Source of the DNA: Frondihabitans australicus
Lineage (GTDB): Bacteria; Actinomycetota; Actinomycetes; Actinomycetales; Microbacteriaceae
Assembly (NCBI RefSeq): GCF_003634555.1
Contig: NZ_RBKS01000001.1
Location: forward strand, 2,046,001-2,110,000
Reading direction: 5' to 3'
Length of the DNA: 64,000 nt
A program made the position numbers and the translations under genes. This document shows, one piece after another, positions 15,968-24,375 of the stretch (the first letter of the stretch is position 1; every line of letters starts with the position of its first letter). A model generated the notes under the pieces. The model saw only the letters and a program-made list of their open reading frames with translations. It was not told the origin of the DNA and ran no database searches.

Positions 15968-16915
15968 ATGAGACCCGACGTCGACCCGGTGGCCGAAGCG
16001 GACGGCCGCCTCCGCCACTACTCCGACTTCTACGGGCTGACCGAGCCCGTCGCCCGGGAGCGCGTCGTGCTGGTGCTAGGCAACTGCCAGGCTGAGTCGC
16101 TGCGCATCATGCTGCAGGGCGACGACGCCACGACCGTGCGCGTTCCGCCTGTCCACGAGCTCACGGCACGCGACATGCCCTTCCTGGAGAGGTGGCTGGA
16201 AGCCGCCGACCTGCTCGTGTCGCAGCCGGTGCGCGACGACTACCACGGGCTGCCCGTCGGGCTCCGGCAGACTTCGGCACGGCTCGGCGGGCGGCGCGGC
16301 GGTCTCACCATCGCCGTGCCGGTCGTGCGGTTCGCCGGACTGTATCCGTGGCACGCGATCGTGCGTCCGCCCCGCGACGCCTCCATCGTCCCGCCGGTGG
16401 TGGAGTACCACGACCTCTCCACTCTGGCGGCGGCGGCCGGTGAGACCCTGCCGCCGCTCGTCCCGGCGACCGTCCGTGCCGTCGCCGAGGCATCGATCGA
16501 CGAGCTGCGTCGGCGCGAGTCGATCTGGGGCACCGTGGTCGTCTCCGACCTGTTCGAACGCCCCGGTTTCGAGCTGATGCGCACGATGAACCATCCGGGG
16601 AATGCCGTGTGGACCGCCCTGGCCGAGAGGGTGCGGCGCCGCGCGGGCATGAGACCGACCGTTCATGATCCGGGTCGTCCGTTGCTCGATGCGGTGCACG
16701 CGCCGCGGGACGCCGCCGTCATCGACGCGTGGAGCCTAGCCGACGAGCCGACGGACCATTGGCTCGTCGGCGGCGCAGCCGTGGCGGTCGACGAGGTGCG
16801 TCGCGCCCAGCTCGCCTGGTACACCGACAACCCCGACATCGTGGCCGCGGGCATCGCCCGGCATGGTTCGACCCTCCGCCTTCTTCGTCACAGCGCAGTG
16901 GTCCGTTCGCGGTGA
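15968..16915 (+). CDS. WcbI-type polysaccharide biosynthesis protein
   Basis: 315 aa. RVVLVLGNCQAESLRIML carries the GNCQ motif of the WcbI family, described as putative acetyltransferases of capsule biosynthesis. Further family-like parts are LVSQPVRDDYHGLPVG, VPVVRFAGLYPWH and ELMRTMNHPGNAVWTALAER. It closes the glycosyltransferase cluster and probably decorates the same glycan. The chosen ATG (15968) follows a low-complexity CCCCCG stretch. Confidence 0.85.
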   Translation: MRPDVDPVAEADGRLRHYSDFYGLTEPVARERVVLVLGNCQAESLRIMLQGDDATTVRVPPVHELTARDMPFLERWLEAADLLVSQPVRDDYHGLPVGLRQTSARLGGRRGGLTIAVPVVRFAGLYPWHAIVRPPRDASIVPPVVEYHDLSTLAAAAGETLPPLVPATVRAVAEASIDELRRRESIWGTVVVSDLFERPGFELMRTMNHPGNAVWTALAERVRRRAGMRPTVHDPGRPLLDAVHAPRDAAVIDAWSLADEPTDHWLVGGAAVAVDEVRRAQLAWYTDNPDIVAAGIARHGSTLRLLRHSAVVRSR

Positions 16916-16977
16916 GGTCGTGGTGCGTAAGGTGACCGATCTGTGAACGCCTCGACACCGTCCGCGTTCAAGCTCTA

Positions 16978-17053
16978 TAGCTGGAGACGCTGGTGCGCGT
17001 TTTCACCGGTTGTGACCATGTCTTGCGGTCCCCGCCCGTGAACCTCCAACCGC
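16978..17053. repeat. 76-bp dispersed repeat, copy B
   Basis: Ungapped match to 5192-5267 with 8 mismatches; the central GCGTTTTCACCGGTTGTGAC is identical. It lies 41 nt beyond the locus B terminator, in the same relative orientation as copy A to locus A. The complementary outer arms TTCACCGG/CCCGTGAA are preserved in both copies. Confidence 0.75.
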
Positions 17054-17093
17054 CCTGCGGCATCTGCCCTCTTCACGACAGGGCACCGACAGA

Positions 17094-17122
17094 AAGAGCC
17101 ACCCCCTTTGGAGGTGGCTCTT
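17094..17122. terminator. Intrinsic-type terminator hairpin of locus B
   Basis: AAGAGCCACC and GGTGGCTCTT form a perfect 10-bp stem around CCCTTTGGA. It lies 17 nt after the stop of the last locus B gene on the minus strand, the same position as the hairpin of locus A. Both stems contain the GCCACC/GGTGGC core. Confidence 0.75.
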
Positions 17123-17139
17123 GCTGTCGGCGTCGCTCG

Positions 17140-17361
17140 TCACAGGGGCCTTGTATGACTGAGCAGGTGGTCTTGAGCGGCGGAGAGGGTAGCGAAGGTG
17201 CCCAGCGGGCGTGCTCGCCCGTCGGTGACCGCGAACCCCTGCGGTTGCCGGTCGACAGTGCCGCCGAAGGTCCGGTTCCGATCGAGTACCCAGAGGCCTT
17301 CGTCGGCACGGAACCACGACGCACTCTCCAAGAGCTCGGCCTCGATCATAGAGAGGCTCAT
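17140..17361 (-). CDS. Locus B microprotein, 'GLWVL' family (73 aa)
   Basis: Begins MSLSMIEAELLESASWFRAD, then GLWVLDRNRTFGGTVDR and ends with LSAAQDHLLSHTRPL. It is a paralogue of the locus A protein 5809-6084 over about 50 residues and is probably the cleaner version, lacking the Ser/Thr/Pro N-terminus. The ATG overlaps the preceding stop by 4 nt. It is followed directly by the operon terminator. Function unknown. Confidence 0.8.
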   Translation of the reverse strand: MSLSMIEAELLESASWFRADEGLWVLDRNRTFGGTVDRQPQGFAVTDGRARPLGTFATLSAAQDHLLSHTRPL

Positions 17362-17444
17362 GCCACGTCGCGATCGAGCAGGTCTTTCAGCTCCTGCAGA
17401 TCGAGGGGCTGAGTGTCCAGGAGGTGAGACGGTTCCGTGTTCAC
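17358..17444 (-). CDS. Locus B microprotein, 'DTQPLDL' family (28 aa)
   Basis: GTG-started 28-residue peptide ending with HLLDTQPLDLQELKDLLDR plus DVA. It has the same length as the locus A homologue at 6515-6601 and shares the core PLDLxELKDLLD. Start and stop each overlap a neighbouring gene by 4 nt, so translation is coupled. The conserved length and sequence in two loci make it a real gene despite its size. Confidence 0.8.
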   Translation of the reverse strand: MNTEPSHLLDTQPLDLQELKDLLDRDVA

Positions 17445-17593
17445 GAGAGGACTCCCATAGCGACGAGTGCTCCCGCAATGAGGAAACCCGTCGCAGCGAC
17501 GGTCGACGTGGCGATGACCATCAGAGTCCGTTCGAGTTCGATGTGACGGATCTCAGAGAACGGTGACCGGTCGATGGCGCGACGAAGCGACAT
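17441..17593 (-). CDS. Locus B first gene: 50-aa single-pass membrane peptide
   Basis: MSLRRAIDRSPFSEIRHIEL followed by ERTLMVIATSTVAATGFLI. One membrane segment covers about residues 25-50. It is the close paralogue of locus A 6601-6753 and is also exactly 50 aa. It is the promoter-proximal gene; the operator-like element is about 120 nt upstream. Confidence 0.85.
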   Translation of the reverse strand: MSLRRAIDRSPFSEIRHIELERTLMVIATSTVAATGFLIAGALVAMGVLS

Positions 17594-17712
17594 TGTGCAC
17601 TCATTTCCAGGCCCCTGCAGGCCCACGAGGAACAAAGGAAGACGGTGGTCCGCCGTGATTAAGACCACCTGCGAGGCCATCGCGTGACGGCCCCTCTGAT
17701 GAGACCAAGATA

Positions 17713-17727
17713 CCTAGTTCGTCTAGA
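17713..17727 (-). promoter_or_regulatory. Operator-like element upstream of locus B
   Basis: CCTAGTTCGTCTAGA matches the locus A element CCTAGTTTGTCTAAC at 12 of 15 positions and sits at a comparable distance from the first gene (about 120 nt). The palindrome is less perfect than in locus A. No MarR gene adjoins locus B, so control in trans by one of the two MarR proteins in this window is possible but inferred. Confidence 0.45.
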
Positions 17728-17812
17728 TATGCGCTTGCATTGTTCGTTCTACGGATGGAAACGCGCCCCGAACGACGAGCGCACCCCGTCACTCTCTAGC
17801 ACCGTCTGCATG

Positions 17813-18873
17813 TCAGCGTCTCTCCTGCCGGGGCACGACGACTTCGCGAAGAACGAGCAGGATCGCCGCCGCGATCGGAACCGAGATCAGGGCGCCGAGC
17901 ACGCCGAGGAGGGTCCCGCCGGCCAGGGCCGCGATCACGACGAGAGCGCCAGGCACCTGCACGGTCCGACGCATGACACGGGGTGCGAGCAGGTACGCCT
18001 CGAGCTGCATGTAGACCAGATACCAGGCCGCGAGGACGATCCACGTCACCGGGTGCCCGGGCACCAGGGCGATCTCGGCCGCGACGATGACGGCGGCGGC
18101 CGAGATCGTGCCAACGAGCGGGATCAATGCGCCGAGGAAGGCGATGAACGCGAATAGGGCGGGCAGCTGCGCGCCGATCAGGGTCAGCACGATGAAGCTG
18201 CACACCCCGTTCAGGAGCGCGAGAGCGACCTGCCCGAGCACGTACCGGCCGACCGAGTCGCTGATCTCCTCCGCGAGGCGGCGGAACTCGACCCGGGACG
18301 AGGCCGGTACCAGCGTGTAGAGGCCGCGCTTCATGCTCCTGAGCGAAGCCATGAAGTACAGCGTGAGGATCAGGACCACGATGGTACCGGCGACCCCGTT
18401 GCCGATCGCGAGGCCGACCGAGAGCAGGCCGCCGCCGATGCCGGCGAGGTTCGCCGGGTTCTTGAGGAACGTCACGCCGCTGTCGATCGCCGACTGCACT
18501 TTGAAGGTCGACTTCGGGATCAGTGACTGCAGGTTGTCGATGATCTGCTGCGAGCCGGTGCTCTCGACGTACGTCGTGAGGTTGCCGATCAGCGTCGACG
18601 TCTGGGTGACGATCGGCGGCACGATGGCGAGCACGATGCCGGCCACAGCCAGGAGCACGACGATGGTGACGATGGCGACGGCGAGGGGGCGCGGCATCCT
18701 GCGTCGCTCCAGCCAGACCACCACCGGATCGAGCCCGAGAGCGAGAAAAAGTGCGATGCCCACGTAGGTGATGACCGTCGTCAGATGGCCGAGGGCCGCC
18801 CCGATGAGGATGGCCGTCAGTACGCCGAGCCCGCCGACGAGCCCCAGCTGGAAAGCAGAATGGATCCTCATGA
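17813..18873 (-). CDS. AI-2E family transporter (TqsA/YdiK-like membrane protein)
   Basis: About 353 aa with the layout of the AI-2E/PerM permease family. Two or three N-terminal membrane segments (FQLGLVGGLGVLTAILIGAA) are followed by LALGLDPVVVWLERRRMPRP, a soluble middle region, and several C-terminal segments including LALLNGVCSFIVLTLIGAQL, FLGALIPLVGTISAAAVIV and the terminal VPIAAAILLVLREVVVPR. The substrate of such proteins varies. The ATG at 18873 is used; a GTG at 18916 is also open. Its C-terminal code reappears in the chimeric frame 7735-8061 next to locus A, so it is part of the duplicated neighbourhood. Confidence 0.9.
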
Positions 18874-18955
18874 CCGCATTTTCCGCGGCCAGGCCGCCCT
18901 CGCCCCGCAGGCGCACCGCACCTGTCCACTGATCGCACTGCCGCCCGGGGCGTTC

Positions 18956-19843
18956 TCAGAAGACGGGGTTGCCTCCCGCGACCGAGATGGTCGACCCCGT
19001 CTGGTAGCTCGACTCCGGCGACACGAGGTGCACGTAGGCGGCGGCCAGTTCCGCGGGCTGGCCCGGACGCCCGAACGGGGTTCCCTCACCGAACGTCGAC
19101 ACCGTCTCGGCGTCGTCGGATCCCGGCTGCAGGGGAGTCCAGACCGGACCGGGCGCGACCGAGTTCACCCTGATGCCCTTCGGCGCGAGCTGCTGCGCCA
19201 TCGCCTCGGTGAAGATCTTCACCGCACCCTTCGACACGGCGTAGTCCACCTTGTCCGGCGAGGGAGACGACGCCTGGCTCGAACTCGTCGTCACGATCGT
19301 CGAACCGGGCTCCAGATGGGGGATCGCCGCCTTCGTCAACCAGAACAGCGAATAGATGTTGGTCTTGAAGGTCGAATCGAATGCTGCCGTGTCGAGGGTG
19401 AGGATGTCGTCGTTGCTGTCCATCCGACCGGCCACCATCACAAGCGTGTCGAGGCCGCCGAGTTCATCGACGGCCGTCTCGACGAGGCGGTTGCAGTACT
19501 CCTCGTCGGCGATATCGCCGGGCAGCAGGATCGCCTTCCGGCCCTCTGAAGTGAGGAGATCTCTGACCTCCTCCGCATCCCGCTGCTCGTCGGGGAGGTA
19601 GGAGAGCACGAGGTCGGCGCCCTCGCGCGACAGAGCGATGGCGGCCGCACGACCGATGCCGGAGTCCGCGCCGGTGACGATGCCGCGAAAGCCCGTCAGC
19701 CGGTCTCGGCCGACATAACTCGTTTCGCCGTGATCCGGCTTCGGGTCCATCTTCCACGCTGCACCCGGCAGGCTCTGCTCCTGCTTGGGAAACGGCGGGG
19801 CCGGGTAGATAGTGTTCGGGTCGTGCTTGTCGTACTGGGTCAT
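18956..19843 (-). CDS. SDR family oxidoreductase (YghA-like)
   Basis: 295 aa with the N-terminal extension typical of this group (TIYPAPPFPKQEQSLPGAAW ... DHGETSYVGRDRL). TGADSGIG is at 58-65 and the catalytic YxxxK is Tyr201/Lys205. The canonical NNAG of strand 4 is replaced by VMVAGR, which is unusual. The C-terminus GSTISVAGGNPVF is diverged from the GETLHVDGGMPTP form. Two paralogues lie at 50481 and 54234. Such SDRs are often induced in general stress; the substrate is unknown. Confidence 0.92.
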   Translation of the reverse strand: MTQYDKHDPNTIYPAPPFPKQEQSLPGAAWKMDPKPDHGETSYVGRDRLTGFRGIVTGADSGIGRAAAIALSREGADLVLSYLPDEQRDAEEVRDLLTSEGRKAILLPGDIADEEYCNRLVETAVDELGGLDTLVMVAGRMDSNDDILTLDTAAFDSTFKTNIYSLFWLTKAAIPHLEPGSTIVTTSSSQASSPSPDKVDYAVSKGAVKIFTEAMAQQLAPKGIRVNSVAPGPVWTPLQPGSDDAETVSTFGEGTPFGRPGQPAELAAAYVHLVSPESSYQTGSTISVAGGNPVF

Positions 19844-19963
19844 GACGCCACTGTGCTCCGCTCGGCTCACGGCCCCGTTCAGCAGTCGGGGGACGGCCTG
19901 CTCGGGCTTCCTCTCAGAGGGACCGCGTAGCGCTCCGATGTACCCCGGGTGCACCCTGTCTCC

Positions 19964-20980
19964 ATGGCTGACCACACGCGTCCCAGCGCGGAGACTATCC
20001 AGGGCTGGCTCAAGACTGACTTCGGCCTGACGAGCGGCGAGATGGTGGCAGCGACCGGCGGGTACGACCGAGAGGCGACCGTCTGGTGTGCCACCGACGA
20101 TGCCGGTGACCTCTGGACCGTGAAACGGACACGCCGCGACAACCGCTACGGGCTCCTCCTCGCGCTGGCTCTGGCGAACGCGGGCGTGAAAGGCGTGCCG
20201 GAGCAGCTGACGACGGCCGAGGGTATTCCGTGGAGCGAGCACGAAACCGATCGTCTCTCGGTCAGCCGATGGGTCGACGGGCGCGAGGCAGCCGAGCGCG
20301 GACTCGATGAGGCGGAGTGGACCCGGTTCGGCAGCCTCCTCCGGCGCGTGCACGAAGAGCCGAGGCTTCGTCCGCCCCGACCGGATCCACGACCGCGGCG
20401 CGGAATCCGGCGCGCGGGCGAGAGGATCCGGCATCGGCTCGCTCGCGTCGACGCTCTCGTCGCCGACGGCGGGTGGCCCGCGGAAAACGCTGACGCCGTC
20501 CGGATCGCGGCGGACTGGGCGCAGCTCCGAGAGAGGATCGGCGCGTTTCGGACGGCGGCCGCTCGGCTCAAGGCCGCGAAGAGCCCTACCGTCCGGGTGA
20601 GCTGCCACGGCGACCCCCACCTCGGCAACGTGATCGTGGACCGCTGTGGGCAGCCTTGGCTGATCGATTTCGACGATGCGGTTCACGCTCCCCGCGAGGT
20701 CGACCTCATGCTCATCGAACTCGGAGTGCTGTTCACCCTCCCGGTCTCGGAGGGCGAGCGGGCGGCATTCCATTCGGGGTACGGACCGGTCGATCTCGAC
20801 CAGGACCGTCTGCTGCGCTTCGGTTGCGTCCGGGCGGTGGAGGATCTCCTCGACACCGTCATCGCGATTCTGGCACCGGGAGGCACGGTGCCCTCGAGCG
20901 ACCTCGTCGCGATGCTCGCTGGCATCCTGTCCGCGCAGGGCCTCGCCGGCCTCGTCGCGGCGAGACTCACTGAAGTGTGA
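19964..20980 (+). CDS. Aminoglycoside phosphotransferase-like kinase (APH family)
   Basis: 338 aa with a kinase-like fold. The catalytic loop is SCHGDPHLGNVIVDRCGQPW (HGDxxxxN) and the metal-binding LIDFDDAVHAPREVDL follows. Upstream, LWTVKRTRRDNRYGLLLALA provides the ATP-site lysine. The organisation resembles APH-type small-molecule kinases such as those acting on antibiotics or sugars. The ATG at 19964 is preferred to the in-frame ATG 15 nt upstream because the family start is nearer to it. It lies alone between the SDR and the ABC operon. Confidence 0.85.
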   Translation: MADHTRPSAETIQGWLKTDFGLTSGEMVAATGGYDREATVWCATDDAGDLWTVKRTRRDNRYGLLLALALANAGVKGVPEQLTTAEGIPWSEHETDRLSVSRWVDGREAAERGLDEAEWTRFGSLLRRVHEEPRLRPPRPDPRPRRGIRRAGERIRHRLARVDALVADGGWPAENADAVRIAADWAQLRERIGAFRTAAARLKAAKSPTVRVSCHGDPHLGNVIVDRCGQPWLIDFDDAVHAPREVDLMLIELGVLFTLPVSEGERAAFHSGYGPVDLDQDRLLRFGCVRAVEDLLDTVIAILAPGGTVPSSDLVAMLAGILSAQGLAGLVAARLTEV

Positions 20981-21059
20981 GCACGCCCAGGCTGCGACGC
21001 CTATGTTTCCTGCACCTCGCAGGGTTTTGCGGGGGTACAAGAACGGGGTACAGCACGAC

Positions 21060-22409
21060 ATGAAGACGTCGACGATCACTCGACGCGGCCTTCTGGCCGG
21101 CACCGTGGGAGCAGCGGCGACGGCTGTCCTGGCCGCCTGCGCCTCCACGCCCGGGCCGGTCGCCGCGGGCGGGCCAGCGGGGTCGCGCGCCACCGGCACA
21201 AAGGTCACCGGAACCCTGACCTTCGCCTACTGGGGTGGCAGCAGCGGTGAGACGGCCGGATTCGCCGAGATCAAGAGACGGTTCGAGGAGCGGAACCCGG
21301 GTACGGAGATCATCCTGAAGGTGCTCCCCTATACCGGGTTCTTCTCCAGCATCGATCGTGGAATCGTGTCGAACACGGCTCCCGATCTTTTCCGCGTTGA
21401 CTACACCTCTATCGGCAAGTACATCTCGCACGGTGTGCTCCTCGACGTCACCCCGTATTTCTCGCGCGCAGAGACCGAGGCCTTCTTGCCAGCCTTCTGG
21501 AACTCGGTCACGTACGACGACCGCGCCTGGGGCGTTCCCCACCAGACCGACACGACGGCGATCGTCTACAGCAAGAAGGCCTTCGAGACGGCCGGCATCG
21601 GCGCCGTGCCCGATCGACTGGAGGATGCCTGGTCGTGGGAGGAGTTCAGCACGGTCGCCGCGAAGCTGCGGGCCTCGCTCCCCGCCTCGAAGTACCCGTT
21701 CGCCTACGACTGGACGGCGGCCGGCGCCTACCGCTGGTCGTCGTTCCTCTATCAGGCGGGTGGCTCCCTGCTCTCCGCCGACCTGAAGCGGCCGGCCCTG
21801 CCGAGCTCCGCCGCCGCGAAGGCCCTCGACTTCACCAAGAGCTTCTTCACGAAGAAATGGGTCCCCGCGAACAACACCATCAAGACGACCGTCTACTCCG
21901 ACAACTTCTTCCTGAACCAGACGGCGCCGATGTCGTTCATCGGCGATTTTCTCGTGCCTGAGATCGCCGATAAAGCCAACGGATACCAGGGCGGTGAGTG
22001 GAGCACGACGTTCATGCCCCGCGACGAGACGGCCGCCTCCGACCTCGGCGGGAACGCCATCGTCGGGTGGAAGGGCACGAAGAACCCCGACCTCGCCGCC
22101 GCTTTCATGAAGTTCCTCGTCTCGGAGGACTCCATGAAGCGCTTCTGCGAGTCGGCGACCGAGCTGCCGACGCTGAGGACGCTGGCCGCAGAGATGCTCG
22201 ACTACCCCACTCGCCCCGACAGTCTCGCCGTCTTCACGAAGCAGGCGACCACCATCACCGACGTCGTCGTCAAGGAGACCACCGTGCCAGCATTCGCCAG
22301 CATCTCGACCACGCTGCAGGACGAGCTCGAACTCGGCCTCCACGGCGGAAGCAGCGAGTCGACGCTCAGAGCCATCGCCTCCGGGATCCGAGAGGCGATC
22401 GGCGCATGA
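21060..22409 (+). CDS. Sugar ABC transporter substrate-binding lipoprotein
   Basis: 449 aa. The signal TRRGLLAGTVGAAATAVLAA ends in the lipobox LAAC, so it is a lipoprotein, with twin arginines that would allow Tat export. The mature part fits the family-1 sugar-binding proteins: LTFAYWGGSSGETAGFAEIK, RFEERNPGTEI, APDLFRVDYTSIGKYISHG, GVPHQTDTTAIVYSKKAF and VGWKGTKNPDLAAAFMKFLV. It is the first gene of a three-gene operon with ATGA overlap to the permease. Confidence 0.95.
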   Translation: MKTSTITRRGLLAGTVGAAATAVLAACASTPGPVAAGGPAGSRATGTKVTGTLTFAYWGGSSGETAGFAEIKRRFEERNPGTEIILKVLPYTGFFSSIDRGIVSNTAPDLFRVDYTSIGKYISHGVLLDVTPYFSRAETEAFLPAFWNSVTYDDRAWGVPHQTDTTAIVYSKKAFETAGIGAVPDRLEDAWSWEEFSTVAAKLRASLPASKYPFAYDWTAAGAYRWSSFLYQAGGSLLSADLKRPALPSSAAAKALDFTKSFFTKKWVPANNTIKTTVYSDNFFLNQTAPMSFIGDFLVPEIADKANGYQGGEWSTTFMPRDETAASDLGGNAIVGWKGTKNPDLAAAFMKFLVSEDSMKRFCESATELPTLRTLAAEMLDYPTRPDSLAVFTKQATTITDVVVKETTVPAFASISTTLQDELELGLHGGSSESTLRAIASGIREAIGA

Positions 22410-23350
22410 CCGTCCACCCGCTCCGACTCCGCGGTGCCCGAGATGCGAGGCAGCCGCTGAGGGTCCGGGCGAACACGACGCTGGCCGCCTCGGGATTCAT
22501 CCTGCCAAACCTCGTCATGCTCGGCCTCTTCACGCTCTTCCCGCTCGTCTACGCCTTCGTGATCAGCTTTCAGAACCTGGATTCACTGGGCTGGATCACC
22601 TGGGCCGGATTCGGCAACTACGTCACGATGGTGACCGACCCGGTCTTCTGGCAGTCCATGGCCAACACCGGGGTCTTCACGCTGTGCACCGTGCCCGTCG
22701 GCATGGCCCTCGGGCTGGCGATCGCCGTGCTGCTCAACGGCGTGCTGCCGGGCCGCACCCTGTTCCGGTCGATCATCTTCCTGCCGCTGGTGGTCTCGGG
22801 GGTCGCCACCGGCGTCCTCGGCGCATGGATGTTCGATCAGAACAACGGCTTCATCGACAAGATGCTGCAGGCTATCGGTCTGCCGGCGGTCGACTGGCAG
22901 TCGAACGGCGCCTGGGCGCTCACGTCGATCATCCTCGTCACGCTCTGGCAGCGCGTCGGCTTCGACATGCTCATCTATCTGGCTGGGCTGCAGGGCGTCG
23001 ACGCCGGCGTGCAGGAGGCGGCACGCGTCGACGGGGCCTCGGGCTGGCAGTCGTTCCGCTACATCACTCTGCCGCTGCTCGGCCCGTCGACCTTCTTCCT
23101 CCTGATCATGAACCTCATCTACTCGTTCCAGGTCTTCGACACCGTCTGGGCTATGACGCGGGGTGGCCCCGGCTACTCGACGACGACGATCGTGTCATAC
23201 GCGTACCGGCTGGCCTTCGACGAGTCCGGACCGTCGCTCCTGGGTTACGGTGCCGCCGTGGGCGTCGCGATCTACCTCATCACCCTGGCCATCACCGCCG
23301 TCCAGTGGCGGCTCAACATCCGGCGCGAGCACGCCGAGCAGGGAGTCTGA
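22406..23350 (+). CDS. Sugar ABC transporter permease 1 (MalF-like)
   Basis: 314 aa with about six membrane segments, starting with FILPNLVMLGLFTLFPLVYA. The permease EAA loop is EAARVDGASGWQSFRYITLP, which contacts the ATPase. ATG overlaps the stop of the binding-protein gene by 4 nt. The partner permease follows one nucleotide after the stop. Confidence 0.95.
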   Translation: MTVHPLRLRGARDARQPLRVRANTTLAASGFILPNLVMLGLFTLFPLVYAFVISFQNLDSLGWITWAGFGNYVTMVTDPVFWQSMANTGVFTLCTVPVGMALGLAIAVLLNGVLPGRTLFRSIIFLPLVVSGVATGVLGAWMFDQNNGFIDKMLQAIGLPAVDWQSNGAWALTSIILVTLWQRVGFDMLIYLAGLQGVDAGVQEAARVDGASGWQSFRYITLPLLGPSTFFLLIMNLIYSFQVFDTVWAMTRGGPGYSTTTIVSYAYRLAFDESGPSLLGYGAAVGVAIYLITLAITAVQWRLNIRREHAEQGV

Positions 23351-23351
23351 C

Positions 23352-24251
23352 GTGTCGTCTCTCACCGATGTGTTCGAGGTCGGGTCAGGGCTGCCGGAGG
23401 TCGCGCGAACGCCGCGCGGCCCGAAGAGGAAGCACGGCCGCCTGCTCTGGCTCCGCCTGACCGTCGCCATCGTCATCACGGTGGTGATGGCCTTTCCGCT
23501 CTACTGGATGCTGCTGACGGCATTCTCGACCCGAGCCGATCTGTACGCGCCCGGGCTCCACCTCTGGCCGAGGCATCTCACGATCGACAACTTCGTCGCG
23601 CCCTTCCAGGCGTTCCCCGTGTGGCGCTGGTTCGGCAACTCGCTGTTCATCACCGTCATGACGACGATCATCACCGTGATCTGCAACCTGCTGGCGGGCT
23701 ACGCCTTCGCCAAGCTGCGCTTCCGCGGCCGCAACGCGCTCTTCCTGGTGCTCCTGTCGACGATGATGATCCCGCCGCAGGCGATCATCGTGCCGCAGTT
23801 CAAGCTGTCGGTCGGCCTCGGCCTCTACGGGTCGCTGTGGAGCGTCATCCTGCCGGAGAGCGCCGTGATCTTCGGCGTGTTCCTCGCTCGCCAGTTCTTC
23901 ATCGCCATCCCCGACGAGCTGGTCGAAGCCGCTCGGGTCGACGGCGCCGGACAGTTCCGGGCGTTCCGCTCGGTCGTGCTCCCCCTGTGCAAGCCGCTGC
24001 TCGCCGTGCTGATCCTGCTGACGTTCATGGGCGAGTGGAACGCGTTCGGCTGGCCGCTGGTCGCCCTCTCGGGCAATCAGAACCAGTTCACGCTCCCCAT
24101 CGGCATCGTGGCCGACCTCCAAGGGCAGTACACCTCGAATTACGGCGCGATCATGGCGATCAACCTGCTCATGATCCTGCCGATCGTGATCCTGTTCGTC
24201 GCGTTCCAGAAGTACTTCGTCGAAGGGCTCGCGCGCTCCGGCCTCAAATGA
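23352..24251 (+). CDS. Sugar ABC transporter permease 2 (MalG-like)
   Basis: 299 aa, GTG start. Six membrane segments; the loop EAARVDGAGQFRAFRSVVLP is the EAA motif and the C-terminus KYFVEGLARSGLK is typical of MalG-type subunits. No ATPase gene follows, which is usual in actinobacteria where a shared MsiK-like ATPase serves several importers. The sugar is not predictable from sequence. Confidence 0.95.
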   Translation: MSSLTDVFEVGSGLPEVARTPRGPKRKHGRLLWLRLTVAIVITVVMAFPLYWMLLTAFSTRADLYAPGLHLWPRHLTIDNFVAPFQAFPVWRWFGNSLFITVMTTIITVICNLLAGYAFAKLRFRGRNALFLVLLSTMMIPPQAIIVPQFKLSVGLGLYGSLWSVILPESAVIFGVFLARQFFIAIPDELVEAARVDGAGQFRAFRSVVLPLCKPLLAVLILLTFMGEWNAFGWPLVALSGNQNQFTLPIGIVADLQGQYTSNYGAIMAINLLMILPIVILFVAFQKYFVEGLARSGLK

Positions 24252-24375
24252 CTGGGGCTCGCGTCGCCTTTGTCAAGCCCGTCCTGCGCAGTAACCACCC
24301 GGCTACCGTCCACGGAAACGGTGCCGAGATCCTCGCCGTCAGCGCGTCGACCGGCCTGTTCACCGGAAGGAAACC

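Noticed and set aside
19844-21208. Upstream extension of the 18956 SDR frame to 750 codons.
   Set aside because: Covers the phosphotransferase and ABC genes on the other strand; the family N-terminus starts at 19843.
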